DNA of 64,000 nt from the NCBI RefSeq assembly GCF_900129405.1, contig NZ_FQVQ01000013.1, positions 41,409-105,408 on the forward strand. Reading direction: 5' to 3'. The position numbers and the translations under genes are program-made. This document shows, piece after piece, positions 16,501-24,679 of this stretch. The DNA is from Flavobacterium fontis. GTDB lineage: Bacteria; Bacteroidota; Bacteroidia; Flavobacteriales; Flavobacteriaceae. How positions within the stretch are numbered: position 1 is the first letter of the stretch; every line of letters starts with the position of its first letter. The notes beneath the pieces were generated by a model. That model had not been told where the DNA came from and did no database searches. It was given only the letters and a program-made list of their open reading frames with translations.

Positions 16501-17884
16501 CACACCCTGCGAGTGAACTAGTCGCTGCAACGGTTGTCCCACTTGTAGAAGCTGTACAAAAGGTGGTGGGATTGGTATTTAAGGCTACAGCAGAAGCACA
16601 ACTGTCATTTATAGGTGGGCCAGGAGTAGTCACACAAATACCAAAAGTCCCCGGATTACTATTTCCGTAATCCCAAACGCGAATAAATAATGTAGCGCCC
16701 GGAGTTAATCCTGTCAAATTGATACTAGACATTAATCCATTAGCACTGGAATCGTCATCACAAGCAATTAAGCTCAACGATCCGCACGTTCCTTGGTACA
16801 CCGCCATTCCACTATCGGTCATGACTCCAGTTTGGCTGTCAATAGTAATAGCCCCTGAGGTAGGAACGATTACTCTAAACCAAACATCTCCTCCAAGGTA
16901 ATTTGCGCATCCCGGAGCTGGTGGTCCAACCGAATTGGTGGCGCCAAGATTGGTATATGTCGTATATGAGCAATTCAGACTAGGGGTTAATGTTATCGCA
17001 CCACTACAATTGTCATTGGCAGGAGGTGAGGCGCATGTTCTAGAGATGGTAAACCCACCCGTAGCTGTACTTGTAGAGTCCCAATGCGCTATGTAGACAA
17101 AATAAGTCGTTCCTGAAACGGTAGTAAATGAAAAGGTTTCAGTACCTCCTGAAGACCCAACATCTTGACAGGCAATATTGGTTAAACTTCCACACGAACC
17201 ACTAAGGATAGCCATTTCATGATCATAACCAGTATTTGCCGTTGAGGTAATGGTAGTGGCTTGACCATCACCAACAAAGGTATACCAAACGCCGTTGTTG
17301 CTTACAGTACATCCTGTGCCGTTTGGGTTTAAATTTGTTGTTAAAGCTGTAGTTCCAGATAAATTTGTGGTGCCACAAGGTAAAGTTGTAGCACTTGTAC
17401 ACAAACTATTCGCAGGAGAAGCGTTTACACACAAACTCGTTAGGGTCATGGAATTATTGTTCCCTACATTCAAGATACGAATGTAATATGTCCCGTTATT
17501 TAAAGCAGTAGGATGAATCAAGGTCTCTGTTTGTGTACCATTGGTATTCGTTGCATTGGCACATCGCAGTTGAGATAAACTTCCACAAGCCCCTGAAAGT
17601 AGTTGGATAGCAATATTTCTATTGTTTCCTTGAGCCACAATACTAACAATTTGTGGGCCTGATGTGATAGTAAATTGATACCATCCCTCTCTAACAATTG
17701 TTCCTCCACAGTTGTATCCTAGTGCTCCACTTTCAATTGTTGAGTCTGTAATATTGTGTCCGGTAATGCATGTGCCATTGACATTTACATTCGCTGCAGT
17801 GGCACAAGTGGCACCTTGAGCATTCATTTTACACGAACTCAGAAAAAGTATTGTGTAAAAAAAGTAATTGTAAATTTGTTTCAT
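13517..17884 (-). CDS. Large secreted T9SS protein with repeated beta-sandwich domains, type C sorting signal
   Basis: 1455 residues from the ATG at 17884 (MKQIYNYFFYTILFLSSCK), with a signal peptide. At least four related modules of about 130 residues follow. They have recurring C-x-S-A-x-x-L openings, WYTF/WFRV strands, and Y-x-G-x-CGSL-x-x-IAC motifs, similar to pre-peptidase C-terminal-like sandwiches. Next come a nidogen-like segment (FNFCYYGNTYNQMLIGSNGV) and a region with autotransporter-like strand repeats. The C-terminus (VTVLDMLGRVIGQYD to ITATKVIF) is a T9SS type C sorting domain. It is probably a surface-exposed or released adhesin-like protein. The upstream in-frame ATG at 18100 lacks a signal sequence and is rejected. 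Confidence 0.88.
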   Translation of the reverse strand: MKQIYNYFFYTILFLSSCKMNAQGATCATAANVNVNGTCITGHNITDSTIESGALGYNCGGTIVREGWYQFTITSGPQIVSIVAQGNNRNIAIQLLSGACGSLSQLRCANATNTNGTQTETLIHPTALNNGTYYIRILNVGNNNSMTLTSLCVNASPANSLCTSATTLPCGTTNLSGTTALTTNLNPNGTGCTVSNNGVWYTFVGDGQATTITSTANTGYDHEMAILSGSCGSLTNIACQDVGSSGGTETFSFTTVSGTTYFVYIAHWDSTSTATGGFTISRTCASPPANDNCSGAITLTPSLNCSYTTYTNLGATNSVGPPAPGCANYLGGDVWFRVIVPTSGAITIDSQTGVMTDSGMAVYQGTCGSLSLIACDDDSSANGLMSSINLTGLTPGATLFIRVWDYGNSNPGTFGICVTTPGPPINDSCASAVALNTNPTTFCTASTSGTTVAATSSLAGCVGNADDDVWYTFEAYETSHTVTVTPGTLANAVFQVYSGTCLGLTSIACVNTTTGSLNEATVLTGLTVGATYYIRVYSFSNGIGQGTFSICVTTACTPGGGVGTNSTGCPTNVAGGLGLGGVDPAPITTCGASTCTTLEATYKNLGDTTNYTVESIPYAPPYQFGCLANSVSINVDDVWSGLVSIPFNFCYYGNTYNQMLIGSNGVVSFNTTNNTPGGYNNWAFSTNLPSPSLFLNTIFGAYHDIDPSVGGEVGWELVTMPSGCRAMIIGWSDVPMFSATCNNLLYTGMIVLYENTNIIEVYIKEKRVCASWNSGNAVIGIQNNTGTAGVVAPNRNSLDPDWTTTNEAWRFMPAGPSITTITWFEGVGTSGPVVGTSPTLSVCPNQTTTYTARIRYTFCNGVIMDVTDDATITVNSRKIWNGSVDTDWNKVNNWTPNTSIPNNADCVIIPVTANNPVISGSAYHAFAGNLIVQTGATLTVNASNTITVTDWVNVQTGAQFNLLNNSSLVQINNVANTGSINYTRNANIRRQDYVYWSSPVAGFSTSNIGAPTTSGLIWRWNPTIANTNGGQGNWEMAVGNTMTAGRGYIVRGPDSFGNVTPQTLVNRFTGVPNNGNITTAIARGSDTNTAYHAGLNGTEITNYSDNWNLIGNPYPSAIRASQFLFNNRTKIMGNIKVWTHGTLPSQIASPFYNSYTYNYNPSDYLTYNFTGTSCCPAASSDYFIGAGQGFFVQMIDGPATTDTVAFNNGLRSNSFDNTNFYRSSDYIIEPPVNVELERHRFWLDIVNSNLQSDRTLVGYVQTASNGKDNFFDSNTAILGSMSIFSLIDTEKYQIQGRALPFNPMDEVPVGFHAPAAGQYHIALAAVDGMFSDQDIFIRDKDLNIVHNLKVSPYRFTTTAGTRSNRFIIIYNNGLKQSVEAEDEVTVITQESLQVSSAREVIASVTVLDMLGRVIGQYDTINASYFEVPNLTRNQTPLLVQTRLANGIITATKVIF

Positions 17885-18388
17885 ACCTTGTTGTTTTTGT
17901 GCTTTTTCGACTACAAAATTTCTACAAAAAAATGGGATTAATATATAAAGTCGATTAACTGTTAGATTTTCTGTTGAAATGCAAAAAATACGTATTTTCT
18001 CACAAAAAAATCGACGAATAACCATTTCTGTTTTGCTAAATTGTTGAAAAACAATGAATAACTTTTTCGGTTGTTTTTGATTTCTATTTTGTAAAATCAT
18101 TATTCAGTGTACTTTCTTTCTCATTTACGTAAAAATAGTTACCAATAGTTTTTTACCATTTTCTTCCCTTTTTCCATTTCGTCCCTCATTTTTTGAAAAA
18201 GAGCATAGAATTATGGATAAAACCTTCATTTTCAATCCTTATTTTGTTAAATTTGAAATCGAAGTTACGTAAGGAAAGTTGAAAAACCCAAGTTTTTTGT
18301 TAAAAAACGTGCATTTCATCGATTTTTTTGGTAATTACGTCGATTATAAGAAGTAAATTCCTACATTTACAACATAAACTTTTTGATT
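17885..18388. other. AT-rich divergent intergenic region
   Basis: 504 bp between two divergent T9SS genes with no gene. It contains long A/T runs. A near-match -7 box TACATTTA (18362-18369) lies 19 nt before the rightward start codon. I found no clear box for the leftward gene. Confidence 0.6.
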
Positions 18389-20218
18389 ATGAAAAAAATA
18401 GTACTATTATTTGTTTGTTTAGTGTCGTCTGCGACCTATGTTAGCGCACAATTGTATGTGTCTAATAATAGCTATGTTTTCAACAAAGGTGCTTTGTTGT
18501 TTGCACGTGGAAATTTGGAGCTCAATGGAGCCAATAGTTTTTTATATCTTCGGAATGAGGCACAGTTCCTTCAAGGGTCTACCGGATCATCAACTAATAG
18601 AGGCCTGGGTCGACTGTCAGTTTTTCAAGAGGGAACCAGTAACGCTTTTGCTTACAATTATTGGTGCTCACCCGTAGGGAATGCCTCGGCAGGTTCTGGA
18701 AATGAAAATTTTGGCGTGAGTATGTTGGGTACTCCAACCTCAATCACAGCAACTACTCCTGCAACTTTATCGGCAGCAACCTATAACGGTTCAGCAGCTG
18801 CAGGTTCTTTGACTATTGCTACCTATTGGATTTGGCGCTTTTTATCGTCAAACAATTATTCACAATGGGTTCAATCCGCGGCCACAACCAATATCGCCCC
18901 GGGTGAAGGTTTTACTATGAAAGGGGTTTCAGGAACCGATGCGACCAACCCCGGGGAGTCTGTTGCAAATAATCCAGGAAATCGTCAGCGCTATGATTTC
19001 CGTGGGAAACCCAATGATGGAACTATTGTAATTAATGTTGCCAATGGAGCGTCAACACTCACAGGAAACCCTTATCCTTCAGCAATTGATTTGAATTTAT
19101 TCTTAAATGATCCTGCCAATTCTTCAATAGACGGAACTGCTTTGTTTTGGGAACACGACAAAACGGTTAATTCGCATAATATAGTAGATTATCGTGGAGG
19201 GTATGGGGTGTATAACGGCACTACCAGTGTCTATACTCCCGCTACATTTTACACCTATGATTTAGGCGGTAACCAAGGCTCTGTTTTTAGTTCCCCCAAC
19301 AATGTATACCAACGTCGATTTTCACCCATAGGACAAGGGTTTATGGTGCGCGGAGTTTCCAATGGCTCAGCGATTATGCGCAATACTCACCGTGTTTTTG
19401 TAAAAGAAGGCGCTGCCAATTTCTCGCAGTTTGAACGACTTAGCAATGAAGCAAATTCAGCAGGTGTTGCAGGGTTTGGCAATATTCCTAATGTGGCGGG
19501 AATTGATTATACTCAGTTGAGCGCCGAACCTACTCCTCACTTTACTGTGAATACCTCTTTGGGCGGAAATGCTGTTCGACAAGTAGCTTTATGCTTTTTA
19601 CCCAATGCCCTTGACGGTGTCGATCGCGCCGATTCAAAATCACCCGATGCTACGACTAACTTGCCTATGGACATGTATCTCGTGCTGGAAAATGAGCCTT
19701 ATGTTCATGCAACCACGGCATTTGATATCAGCAAACGAATCGATGTAGGATTCAAATGCAATGCTGCTACCACCTTCACCATGATGGTTAAAGATATCGT
19801 GAACTTTGATATGGCAGAAGATATTTTCCTATACGATGCCGAAACAGGATTGTATCATGACATCAAAAATCAACCGTATGCATTTACCTTGCAACCAGGA
19901 GTGATCAACAACCGTTATCAAATCACGTTTACGGATCAAGCTCTTTCCAATGGCGAGTTTAATGGAGGGCGATTGGACATACTACAAAACAATCAAGAAC
20001 AGCTTTTAGTAATCAGTAATCCCACGCAATACGAGCTTTCAGAAGTGAGTCTTTATGATATGCTTGGAAAAAATGTATTTACCAAAAAAGGCTTGGGGAG
20101 TCAAAATCAATATGAGTTTGCTACGGGTTCCCTTGCAGAAGGAATTTACATCGCACGCATAAAAACCATAGAAGGACATTCGCTTAGTAAAAAAGTCGTT
20201 ATCGAGCGTGTTCGCTAA
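18389..20218 (+). CDS. Secreted T9SS type A protein of unknown function
   Basis: 609 residues from the ATG at 18389 (MKKIVLLFVCLVSSATYVSA, a clear signal peptide). The body contains segments found in flavobacterial T9SS proteins: LTGNPYPSAIDLNLFL, IGQGFMVRG, and RVFVKEGAANFSQFERL. The same NPYPSAI and GQGFFVQM motifs occur in the divergent neighbour, so the two genes share a homologous C-terminal half. The C-terminal sorting domain reads VSLYDMLGKNVFTKKG to LSKKVVIERVR. It is probably cell-surface attached or secreted. A TTG codon at 18383 is in frame but less likely. The gene is followed by a strong terminator. Confidence 0.88.
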   Translation: MKKIVLLFVCLVSSATYVSAQLYVSNNSYVFNKGALLFARGNLELNGANSFLYLRNEAQFLQGSTGSSTNRGLGRLSVFQEGTSNAFAYNYWCSPVGNASAGSGNENFGVSMLGTPTSITATTPATLSAATYNGSAAAGSLTIATYWIWRFLSSNNYSQWVQSAATTNIAPGEGFTMKGVSGTDATNPGESVANNPGNRQRYDFRGKPNDGTIVINVANGASTLTGNPYPSAIDLNLFLNDPANSSIDGTALFWEHDKTVNSHNIVDYRGGYGVYNGTTSVYTPATFYTYDLGGNQGSVFSSPNNVYQRRFSPIGQGFMVRGVSNGSAIMRNTHRVFVKEGAANFSQFERLSNEANSAGVAGFGNIPNVAGIDYTQLSAEPTPHFTVNTSLGGNAVRQVALCFLPNALDGVDRADSKSPDATTNLPMDMYLVLENEPYVHATTAFDISKRIDVGFKCNAATTFTMMVKDIVNFDMAEDIFLYDAETGLYHDIKNQPYAFTLQPGVINNRYQITFTDQALSNGEFNGGRLDILQNNQEQLLVISNPTQYELSEVSLYDMLGKNVFTKKGLGSQNQYEFATGSLAEGIYIARIKTIEGHSLSKKVVIERVR

Positions 20219-20223
20219 TACCA

Positions 20224-20248
20224 AAGGGGCCTTAAGGCTCCTTTTTTT
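20224..20248 (+). terminator. Intrinsic terminator after the T9SS gene
   Basis: AAGGGGCC, TTAA loop, GGCTCCTT with one G-T pair, then seven T. It lies 5 nt after the stop codon region and directly against the next promoter box. Confidence 0.9.
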
Positions 20249-20251
20249 ATG

Positions 20252-20259
20252 TACTTTTG
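20252..20259 (+). promoter_or_regulatory. -7 box TACTTTTG of the PLP enzyme gene
   Basis: TACTTTTG matches TAnnTTTG and lies 4 nt before the ATG at 20264, so the mRNA would be leaderless. The -33 region falls inside the upstream terminator hairpin, and no TTG is seen there. Confidence 0.4.
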
Positions 20260-20263
20260 TCCC

Positions 20264-21157
20264 ATGCAAGCGATTTCGCAAAAACTTGAGTTACATGACA
20301 CCATTGCTGTGACCCTCCGTCGGGAAGACCTCCTCTTTCCAGAGATTTCGGGAAATAAGTGGCGAAAACTCAAATACAATATCCAACACATTCTCCAAGA
20401 GGGTTATGAAGGGGTGCTAACATTTGGTGGCGCTCATTCCAATCATATCGCTGCTACCGCCTATGCGGCCAAAGCGTCCGGATTTAAAGCGATAGGTGTA
20501 ATCCGAGGGGATGAACTTCAACAAACCACTTCGTGGAGTCCTACACTCCAATCGGCTCAGCAATGGGGCATGACGTTCAAATTTTTATCGCGAACGTCTT
20601 TTCGTGATTTAAAATCTGATGAAAGGTATTGGAGGGATCGTTATCCCAATTATTTTATCTTACCCGAAGGAGGAACCAGCGCTTTAGCGGTTAAGGGATG
20701 CGCCGAAATGCTTATGCCCGAAGACCAAATTTTCACGCATGTCGTATGTGCTGTGGGTACAGGAGGTACGCTTGCGGGATTGAGTGAAGGGGCTTTTTCA
20801 CATCAAAAAATTTTAGGATTTCCTGCATTAATTGGGGATTTTTTAAGAGAAGATATTCGTAATTTTGCAAAAAAGGGAAATTGGGAGTTGATTCAAGGCT
20901 ATACCTTTGGAGGGTATGCCAAAACAAGTCCCGAATTAATTCGTTTTATCAATCAATTTTATCAAAACCATCAGGTGCCGTTGGATCCGATTTACACGGG
21001 TAAAATGATGTATGGTTTGGTTGATTTATTGGCAAACGATTTTTTTCCTAAATCAGCAAACATACTGGCCATTCACACTGGAGGGTTACAAGGTATTCCC
21101 GCGATGAATGAAAGGCTCAAGAAAAAAAATCAAGTTACGCTTCAAATTCATGTATAA
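20264..21157 (+). CDS. 1-aminocyclopropane-1-carboxylate deaminase / D-cysteine desulfhydrase family PLP enzyme
   Basis: 297 residues, fold type II PLP enzyme. The Schiff-base lysine is K32 in SGNKWRKLKYN, the family signature position. FGGAHSNHIAATAYAAK (about 62-78) binds the substrate carboxylate, and AVGTGGTLAGLSEG is the phosphate-binding loop. It would deaminate or desulfhydrate small amino acids such as D-cysteine; the true substrate cannot be read from sequence. An in-frame ATG at 20249 lies inside the promoter box, so the start at 20264 is used. The stop overlaps the following lipoprotein gene by 8 nt, suggesting coupled expression. Confidence 0.88.
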   Translation: MQAISQKLELHDTIAVTLRREDLLFPEISGNKWRKLKYNIQHILQEGYEGVLTFGGAHSNHIAATAYAAKASGFKAIGVIRGDELQQTTSWSPTLQSAQQWGMTFKFLSRTSFRDLKSDERYWRDRYPNYFILPEGGTSALAVKGCAEMLMPEDQIFTHVVCAVGTGGTLAGLSEGAFSHQKILGFPALIGDFLREDIRNFAKKGNWELIQGYTFGGYAKTSPELIRFINQFYQNHQVPLDPIYTGKMMYGLVDLLANDFFPKSANILAIHTGGLQGIPAMNERLKKKNQVTLQIHV

Positions 21158-22070
21158 ATTCATCTGTATTTTGGTTGTGTTGTTGGTCTTTACGGCCTGT
21201 GGTTCTTCACGTCCTGTCGTTCGAACGACCAAACCCATTGCGCAATCCACAAAAACTGATCCGCGCAAAACGAAGCGCCCTGTTGCGACTACCACACCCA
21301 CAACCCCTTCATCTACAAAACCGGTTCAAACCGCTCCAACACCTGTGGCTACCCCGCAAACAGATCAATCCAAAACCGAAGTGTTGGAAGCTACTACTGC
21401 CGTAAAAGTTACCACTGCGATGGTGCTCGAATACATTGAAAAGTACAAAGATATCGCCAAAAAAGAAATGGTCGATTACGGTATTCCTGCAAGCATTACT
21501 TTGGGGCAAGGGATTTTAGAATCGGGGGCAGGAACGGGACCGCTCAGCGTTCAAGCCAACAACCATTTTGGAATCAAATGCCACAAAGAATGGAAAGGTC
21601 CCAGTGTAAGTTATGACGATGATGCAGTAGGCGAATGCTTCCGCAAATACAGCGATCCTTTTGAATCGTTTAAAGATCATTCGATTTTTCTCGTGACACG
21701 TGAACGCTATGCCAATTTATTTCGCTTGGATATTGCCGACTACAAAGGCTGGGCTAAAGGACTCAAAGCGGCAGGCTATGCTACCGATCCAGCCTATCCT
21801 ACCAAACTAATCGGATTGATAGAGCGCTACCAATTGCAACGATTTGATGCCGAAGTATTAGGCACAAGTGCAACCCCAACTACCGTCAGTTCAAATCCAT
21901 CGCTCTCCAACAAAGGTGAAGCTACTAACGCAAAACAACATGTGGTTGTTAAAGGAGATACCCTTTATTCCATTTCCAAGAAATATAGCATTCCTGTTGA
22001 GGTGTTACAATCAAAAAATAATCTAAAAGATACCGCATTAGCTATCGGTCAAATTTTACGCATAGAATAA
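21150..22070 (+). CDS. Glucosaminidase (GH73-like) lipoprotein with LysM domain
   Basis: 306 residues from the ATG at 21150, chosen because it gives a perfect lipoprotein signal ([20 protein letters not shown], Cys17). A Thr/Pro-rich linker follows at about 25-75. The mannosyl-glycoprotein endo-beta-N-acetylglucosaminidase domain spans about 88-235, with catalytic E124 in [10 protein letters not shown] and [14 protein letters not shown]. The C-terminus is a LysM peptidoglycan-binding domain ([20 protein letters not shown]). It cleaves peptidoglycan glycan strands from the periplasmic side. The start overlaps the end of the PLP enzyme gene, and the stop is 2 nt before hemL, so the three genes probably form an operon. 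Confidence 0.9.
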   Translation: MYKFICILVVLLVFTACGSSRPVVRTTKPIAQSTKTDPRKTKRPVATTTPTTPSSTKPVQTAPTPVATPQTDQSKTEVLEATTAVKVTTAMVLEYIEKYKDIAKKEMVDYGIPASITLGQGILESGAGTGPLSVQANNHFGIKCHKEWKGPSVSYDDDAVGECFRKYSDPFESFKDHSIFLVTRERYANLFRLDIADYKGWAKGLKAAGYATDPAYPTKLIGLIERYQLQRFDAEVLGTSATPTTVSSNPSLSNKGEATNAKQHVVVKGDTLYSISKKYSIPVEVLQSKNNLKDTALAIGQILRIE

Positions 22071-22072
22071 AA

Positions 22073-23362
22073 ATGATATACCAAAGAAGTAGTGCGCTGT
22101 TTGCAGCCGCTGAAAAAGTAATCCCGGGAGGAGTAAATTCCCCAGTACGCGCTTTCAAAGGAGTAGGAGGCACACCGATTTTTGTTAAATCCGCCAAAGG
22201 TGCTTATTTGTATGATGAAGACGGCCATCGTTTGATTGATTTTATCAATTCGTGGGGGCCGATGATTTTAGGACATGCTTATGAACCTGTGATCACTGCC
22301 ATTAAAGAACGTGCTGAAAAAGGAACCTCTTTTGGAATGCCGACCGAATTGGAAACTCAAATAGCGTCCTTAGCCATTGCTATGGTGCCCAATATTGATA
22401 AAATTCGTTTTGTAAATTCAGGAACAGAAGCCTGTATGAGTGCCATTCGTTTAGCGCGTGGGTTTACAAAACGCGATAAGATTATCAAATTCGCAGGTTG
22501 TTATCATGGCCATTCGGATTCATTTTTAATTCAAGCCGGTAGTGGTGCGAGTACATTTGGATCCCCCAACAGCCCCGGTGTTACGCAAGGAACCGCCAAA
22601 GATACCTTGTTGGCGCCTTACAACAACTTAGCCGCGGTTGCCGATTTATTTGCGGCCAATCCGCAACAAATTGCTGCCATTATTGTGGAACCCGTTGCAG
22701 GAAATATGGGGTGTGTACCTCCTTTACCAGGATTTTTAGAAGGACTCCGTGAACTATGTTCGCAGCAGGGAGCGCTGTTAATTTTTGATGAAGTCATGAC
22801 CGGCTTTCGACTTGCAGCTGGGGGTGTACAAGAGCGCTTATCCATTGCCGCCGATATCGTTTGTTTTGGCAAAGTAATCGGTGGTGGACTTCCTGTGGGG
22901 GCTTTTGCAGCCAGAGAAGAGATTATGAATTACTTAGCTCCAGTTGGTCCCGTGTATCAAGCAGGAACCTTAAGCGGTAATCCATTAGCTATGGCTGCGG
23001 GTCTAGCGATGTTGACCGCTTTACACGAAGACAGTGATGTTTTTAATCGAATCGATCAAAAAACAGCCTATTTGCATGAGGGGATGGCAACCGTTTTACA
23101 AAAAACAGGATTACCACACACCATTAATCGATTAGGGTCTATGATTTCAGTTCATTTTGACGAAACTCCAGTAATCGATTTTGAAACGGCAAAAAAAGGG
23201 GATAACGAACGGTTTAAAGCGTTTTTCCATGGAATGTTGCAAGAAGGTATCTACATTGCTCCATCTGCCTATGAAACATGGTTTATAACCGATGCACTCA
23301 CTTATGAAGATTTAGACAAAACCGTGGAAGCTGTTGCCAAAGTAACTAAAGTACTGAAATAA
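22073..23362 (+). CDS. hemL: Glutamate-1-semialdehyde 2,1-aminomutase
   Basis: 429 residues, the usual length for HemL, a class III PLP aminotransferase. It makes 5-aminolevulinate from glutamate-1-semialdehyde in haem synthesis. The PLP lysine is K267 in [29 protein letters not shown] (115-130) and the opening [16 protein letters not shown] are strongly diagnostic. It begins 2 nt after the glucosaminidase stop with no visible Shine-Dalgarno, and ends at a bidirectional terminator. Confidence 0.96.
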   Translation: MIYQRSSALFAAAEKVIPGGVNSPVRAFKGVGGTPIFVKSAKGAYLYDEDGHRLIDFINSWGPMILGHAYEPVITAIKERAEKGTSFGMPTELETQIASLAIAMVPNIDKIRFVNSGTEACMSAIRLARGFTKRDKIIKFAGCYHGHSDSFLIQAGSGASTFGSPNSPGVTQGTAKDTLLAPYNNLAAVADLFAANPQQIAAIIVEPVAGNMGCVPPLPGFLEGLRELCSQQGALLIFDEVMTGFRLAAGGVQERLSIAADIVCFGKVIGGGLPVGAFAAREEIMNYLAPVGPVYQAGTLSGNPLAMAAGLAMLTALHEDSDVFNRIDQKTAYLHEGMATVLQKTGLPHTINRLGSMISVHFDETPVIDFETAKKGDNERFKAFFHGMLQEGIYIAPSAYETWFITDALTYEDLDKTVEAVAKVTKVLK

Positions 23363-23364
23363 AA

Positions 23365-23392
23365 AAAGCTCCGAAAGGAGCTTTATTTTTTT
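23365..23392. terminator. Bidirectional terminator between hemL and the small exported protein cluster
   Basis: AAAGCTCC, GAAA tetraloop, GGAGCTTT, flanked by A-run on the left and T-run on the right. It can serve both the rightward hemL transcript and the leftward transcript that ends at 23391. Confidence 0.9.
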
Positions 23393-23729
23393 ACTTTATT
23401 TTCTTACCAATGAGTCGGTTTAAAAGTTCGGGATTGGCTTCTAATTGCGCCATTTGTTGTGGAGATAAGGTGCCTCGAATTTTCGCTTCAATCACACGGC
23501 TCATCTCTAACTTTCGTTCAGCAGATAACTCCTTGTTATCCATGACTTCATATTTCATTTCGAAAAGTCTGAAAAAGTCTTCCCGTTGATTTTCAGGTAA
23601 ATTTACCACCTGGGCCAACGCAACCATATCGTTTTTTGCTTTTGCTTGTAACGATAATTCCTTGTCTTGAGCCGACATGCTTAAGGTGGCCATCATACAA
23701 AAAGCAAAAGAGAGAAGTAATTTTTTCAT
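23391..23729 (-). CDS. Small exported protein, paralogue 1 of a tandem trio
   Basis: 112 residues with signal peptide MKKLLLSFAFCMMATLSMSA. The mature part is helical and charged. It contains LSPQQMAQLEANPELLNRLIG near the C-terminus, close to the LTEEQ-x-x-x-L helix of Spy/CpxP-like periplasmic proteins. It shares layout with the gene at 24275 (VVNLPENQREDFFRLFEMKY against VVKLDDNLKTSFTELFIMRA). Likely periplasmic; the function is unknown. Confidence 0.72.
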   Translation of the reverse strand: MKKLLLSFAFCMMATLSMSAQDKELSLQAKAKNDMVALAQVVNLPENQREDFFRLFEMKYEVMDNKELSAERKLEMSRVIEAKIRGTLSPQQMAQLEANPELLNRLIGKKIK

Positions 23730-23805
23730 AACTATAAAATCTTAATTGATAACCAAAGGTAAACTATTTTGCTATAAATCCAAAAAAAATCAAAAGTTTG
23801 AATAC

Positions 23806-24243
23806 TTAGTTCTTAATTTCAAGAGAATTTTCGGATTCTGGTGTTCGTTTACGCTTTAATCCTGCCTCAAATTTTTGGTATTGAGCTTCCGTAAGAATCT
23901 TTTTCATCTCGGCTTTAAAAGCATCCTCCTCGGCTTGTCTTTTCTCGCGACGCTCTTGTAATTGTTCTTTGGTCATCAAACGGCCATCGTCTTTTTTGCC
24001 TTTTAATTCAGCAATTCGGGCCTCACGGTCACGAACAATTTTTTCAACATGGGGTCTAATTTTTTCTGCTTGTCCCGGTTCCAAAACAACGTCTTTGGTT
24101 AAACGGTTGAAGAGGACTGTAACTTTTTCTTCAAAAGTTAATTTTTGAGGAGTTCCAGTTTTTTGGAGCTGAGCAAAAGAAAAGTTTCCAAAGCAGAGTG
24201 AAACAATTACAACAATTAAAAAAGATGACTTTTTAAAATTCAT
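23806..24243 (-). CDS. Small exported Spy/CpxP-like protein, member 2 of a tandem trio
   Basis: 145 residues with signal peptide ending FGNFSFA. The mature part is highly charged and probably long-helical, with IRPHVEKIVRDREARIAELK and a KR/E-rich coiled segment (LQERREKRQAEEDAFKAEMK). It then has ILTEAQYQKFEAGLKRKR, a clear LTxxQ-type motif of Spy/CpxP chaperone-like proteins. It lies 31 nt downstream of the third member, in the same direction. A role in envelope stress or sensing is suggested only by the fold. Confidence 0.75.
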   Translation of the reverse strand: MNFKKSSFLIVVIVSLCFGNFSFAQLQKTGTPQKLTFEEKVTVLFNRLTKDVVLEPGQAEKIRPHVEKIVRDREARIAELKGKKDDGRLMTKEQLQERREKRQAEEDAFKAEMKKILTEAQYQKFEAGLKRKRTPESENSLEIKN

Positions 24244-24274
24244 ATTGTAAAAGAAAAAAGTATGGTTTCTAAAT

Positions 24275-24616
24275 TTATCCTTTATAAAATATTAATTTCT
24301 GATATAATTCTGTGTTGGCTTTCAGCGCCTGACGTTGCTCTTCGTTTAATCCTGAAAGTAATTTAGAACCATAGCGCTCATAAATGGCTTTTTTGGTCGA
24401 TTCATCTGGAGCATTTTGCACTTGTTCTGCGCGCATGATGAACAGTTCGGTAAAACTCGTCTTTAAGTTGTCGTCTAACTTTACCACTTTTAATAAAGCC
24501 TCCATTTCGGTAGCGGCTATTTCTTTAGGTTGTAAAGCAACCGTGTTTTGTTTATCTTGTGCCATGCTCAACTGAACTGCCAAGAAAGCGAATAATGCAA
24601 AGACAATTTTTTTCAT
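24275..24616 (-). CDS. Small exported protein, paralogue 3 of a tandem trio
   Basis: 113 residues with signal peptide MKKIVFALFAFLAVQLSMA. The mature part has LLKVVKLDDNLKTSFTELF and ends with LSGLNEEQRQALKANTELYQ, a Spy-like L-x-E-E-Q motif. It is the first gene of the trio, 63 nt downstream of lysS, and all three read leftward, so they could be one unit. Confidence 0.72.
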   Translation of the reverse strand: MKKIVFALFAFLAVQLSMAQDKQNTVALQPKEIAATEMEALLKVVKLDDNLKTSFTELFIMRAEQVQNAPDESTKKAIYERYGSKLLSGLNEEQRQALKANTELYQKLIFYKG

Positions 24617-24679
24617 AATGTTAGAATTTAAAAAGCGAATATAACAATATATTTCGTACTATCCATCGGATTCAGGCAA

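Noticed and set aside
17885..18100. N-terminal extension of the large T9SS gene to 18100
   Set aside because: The extension has no signal peptide, while the ATG at 17884 begins a typical one.
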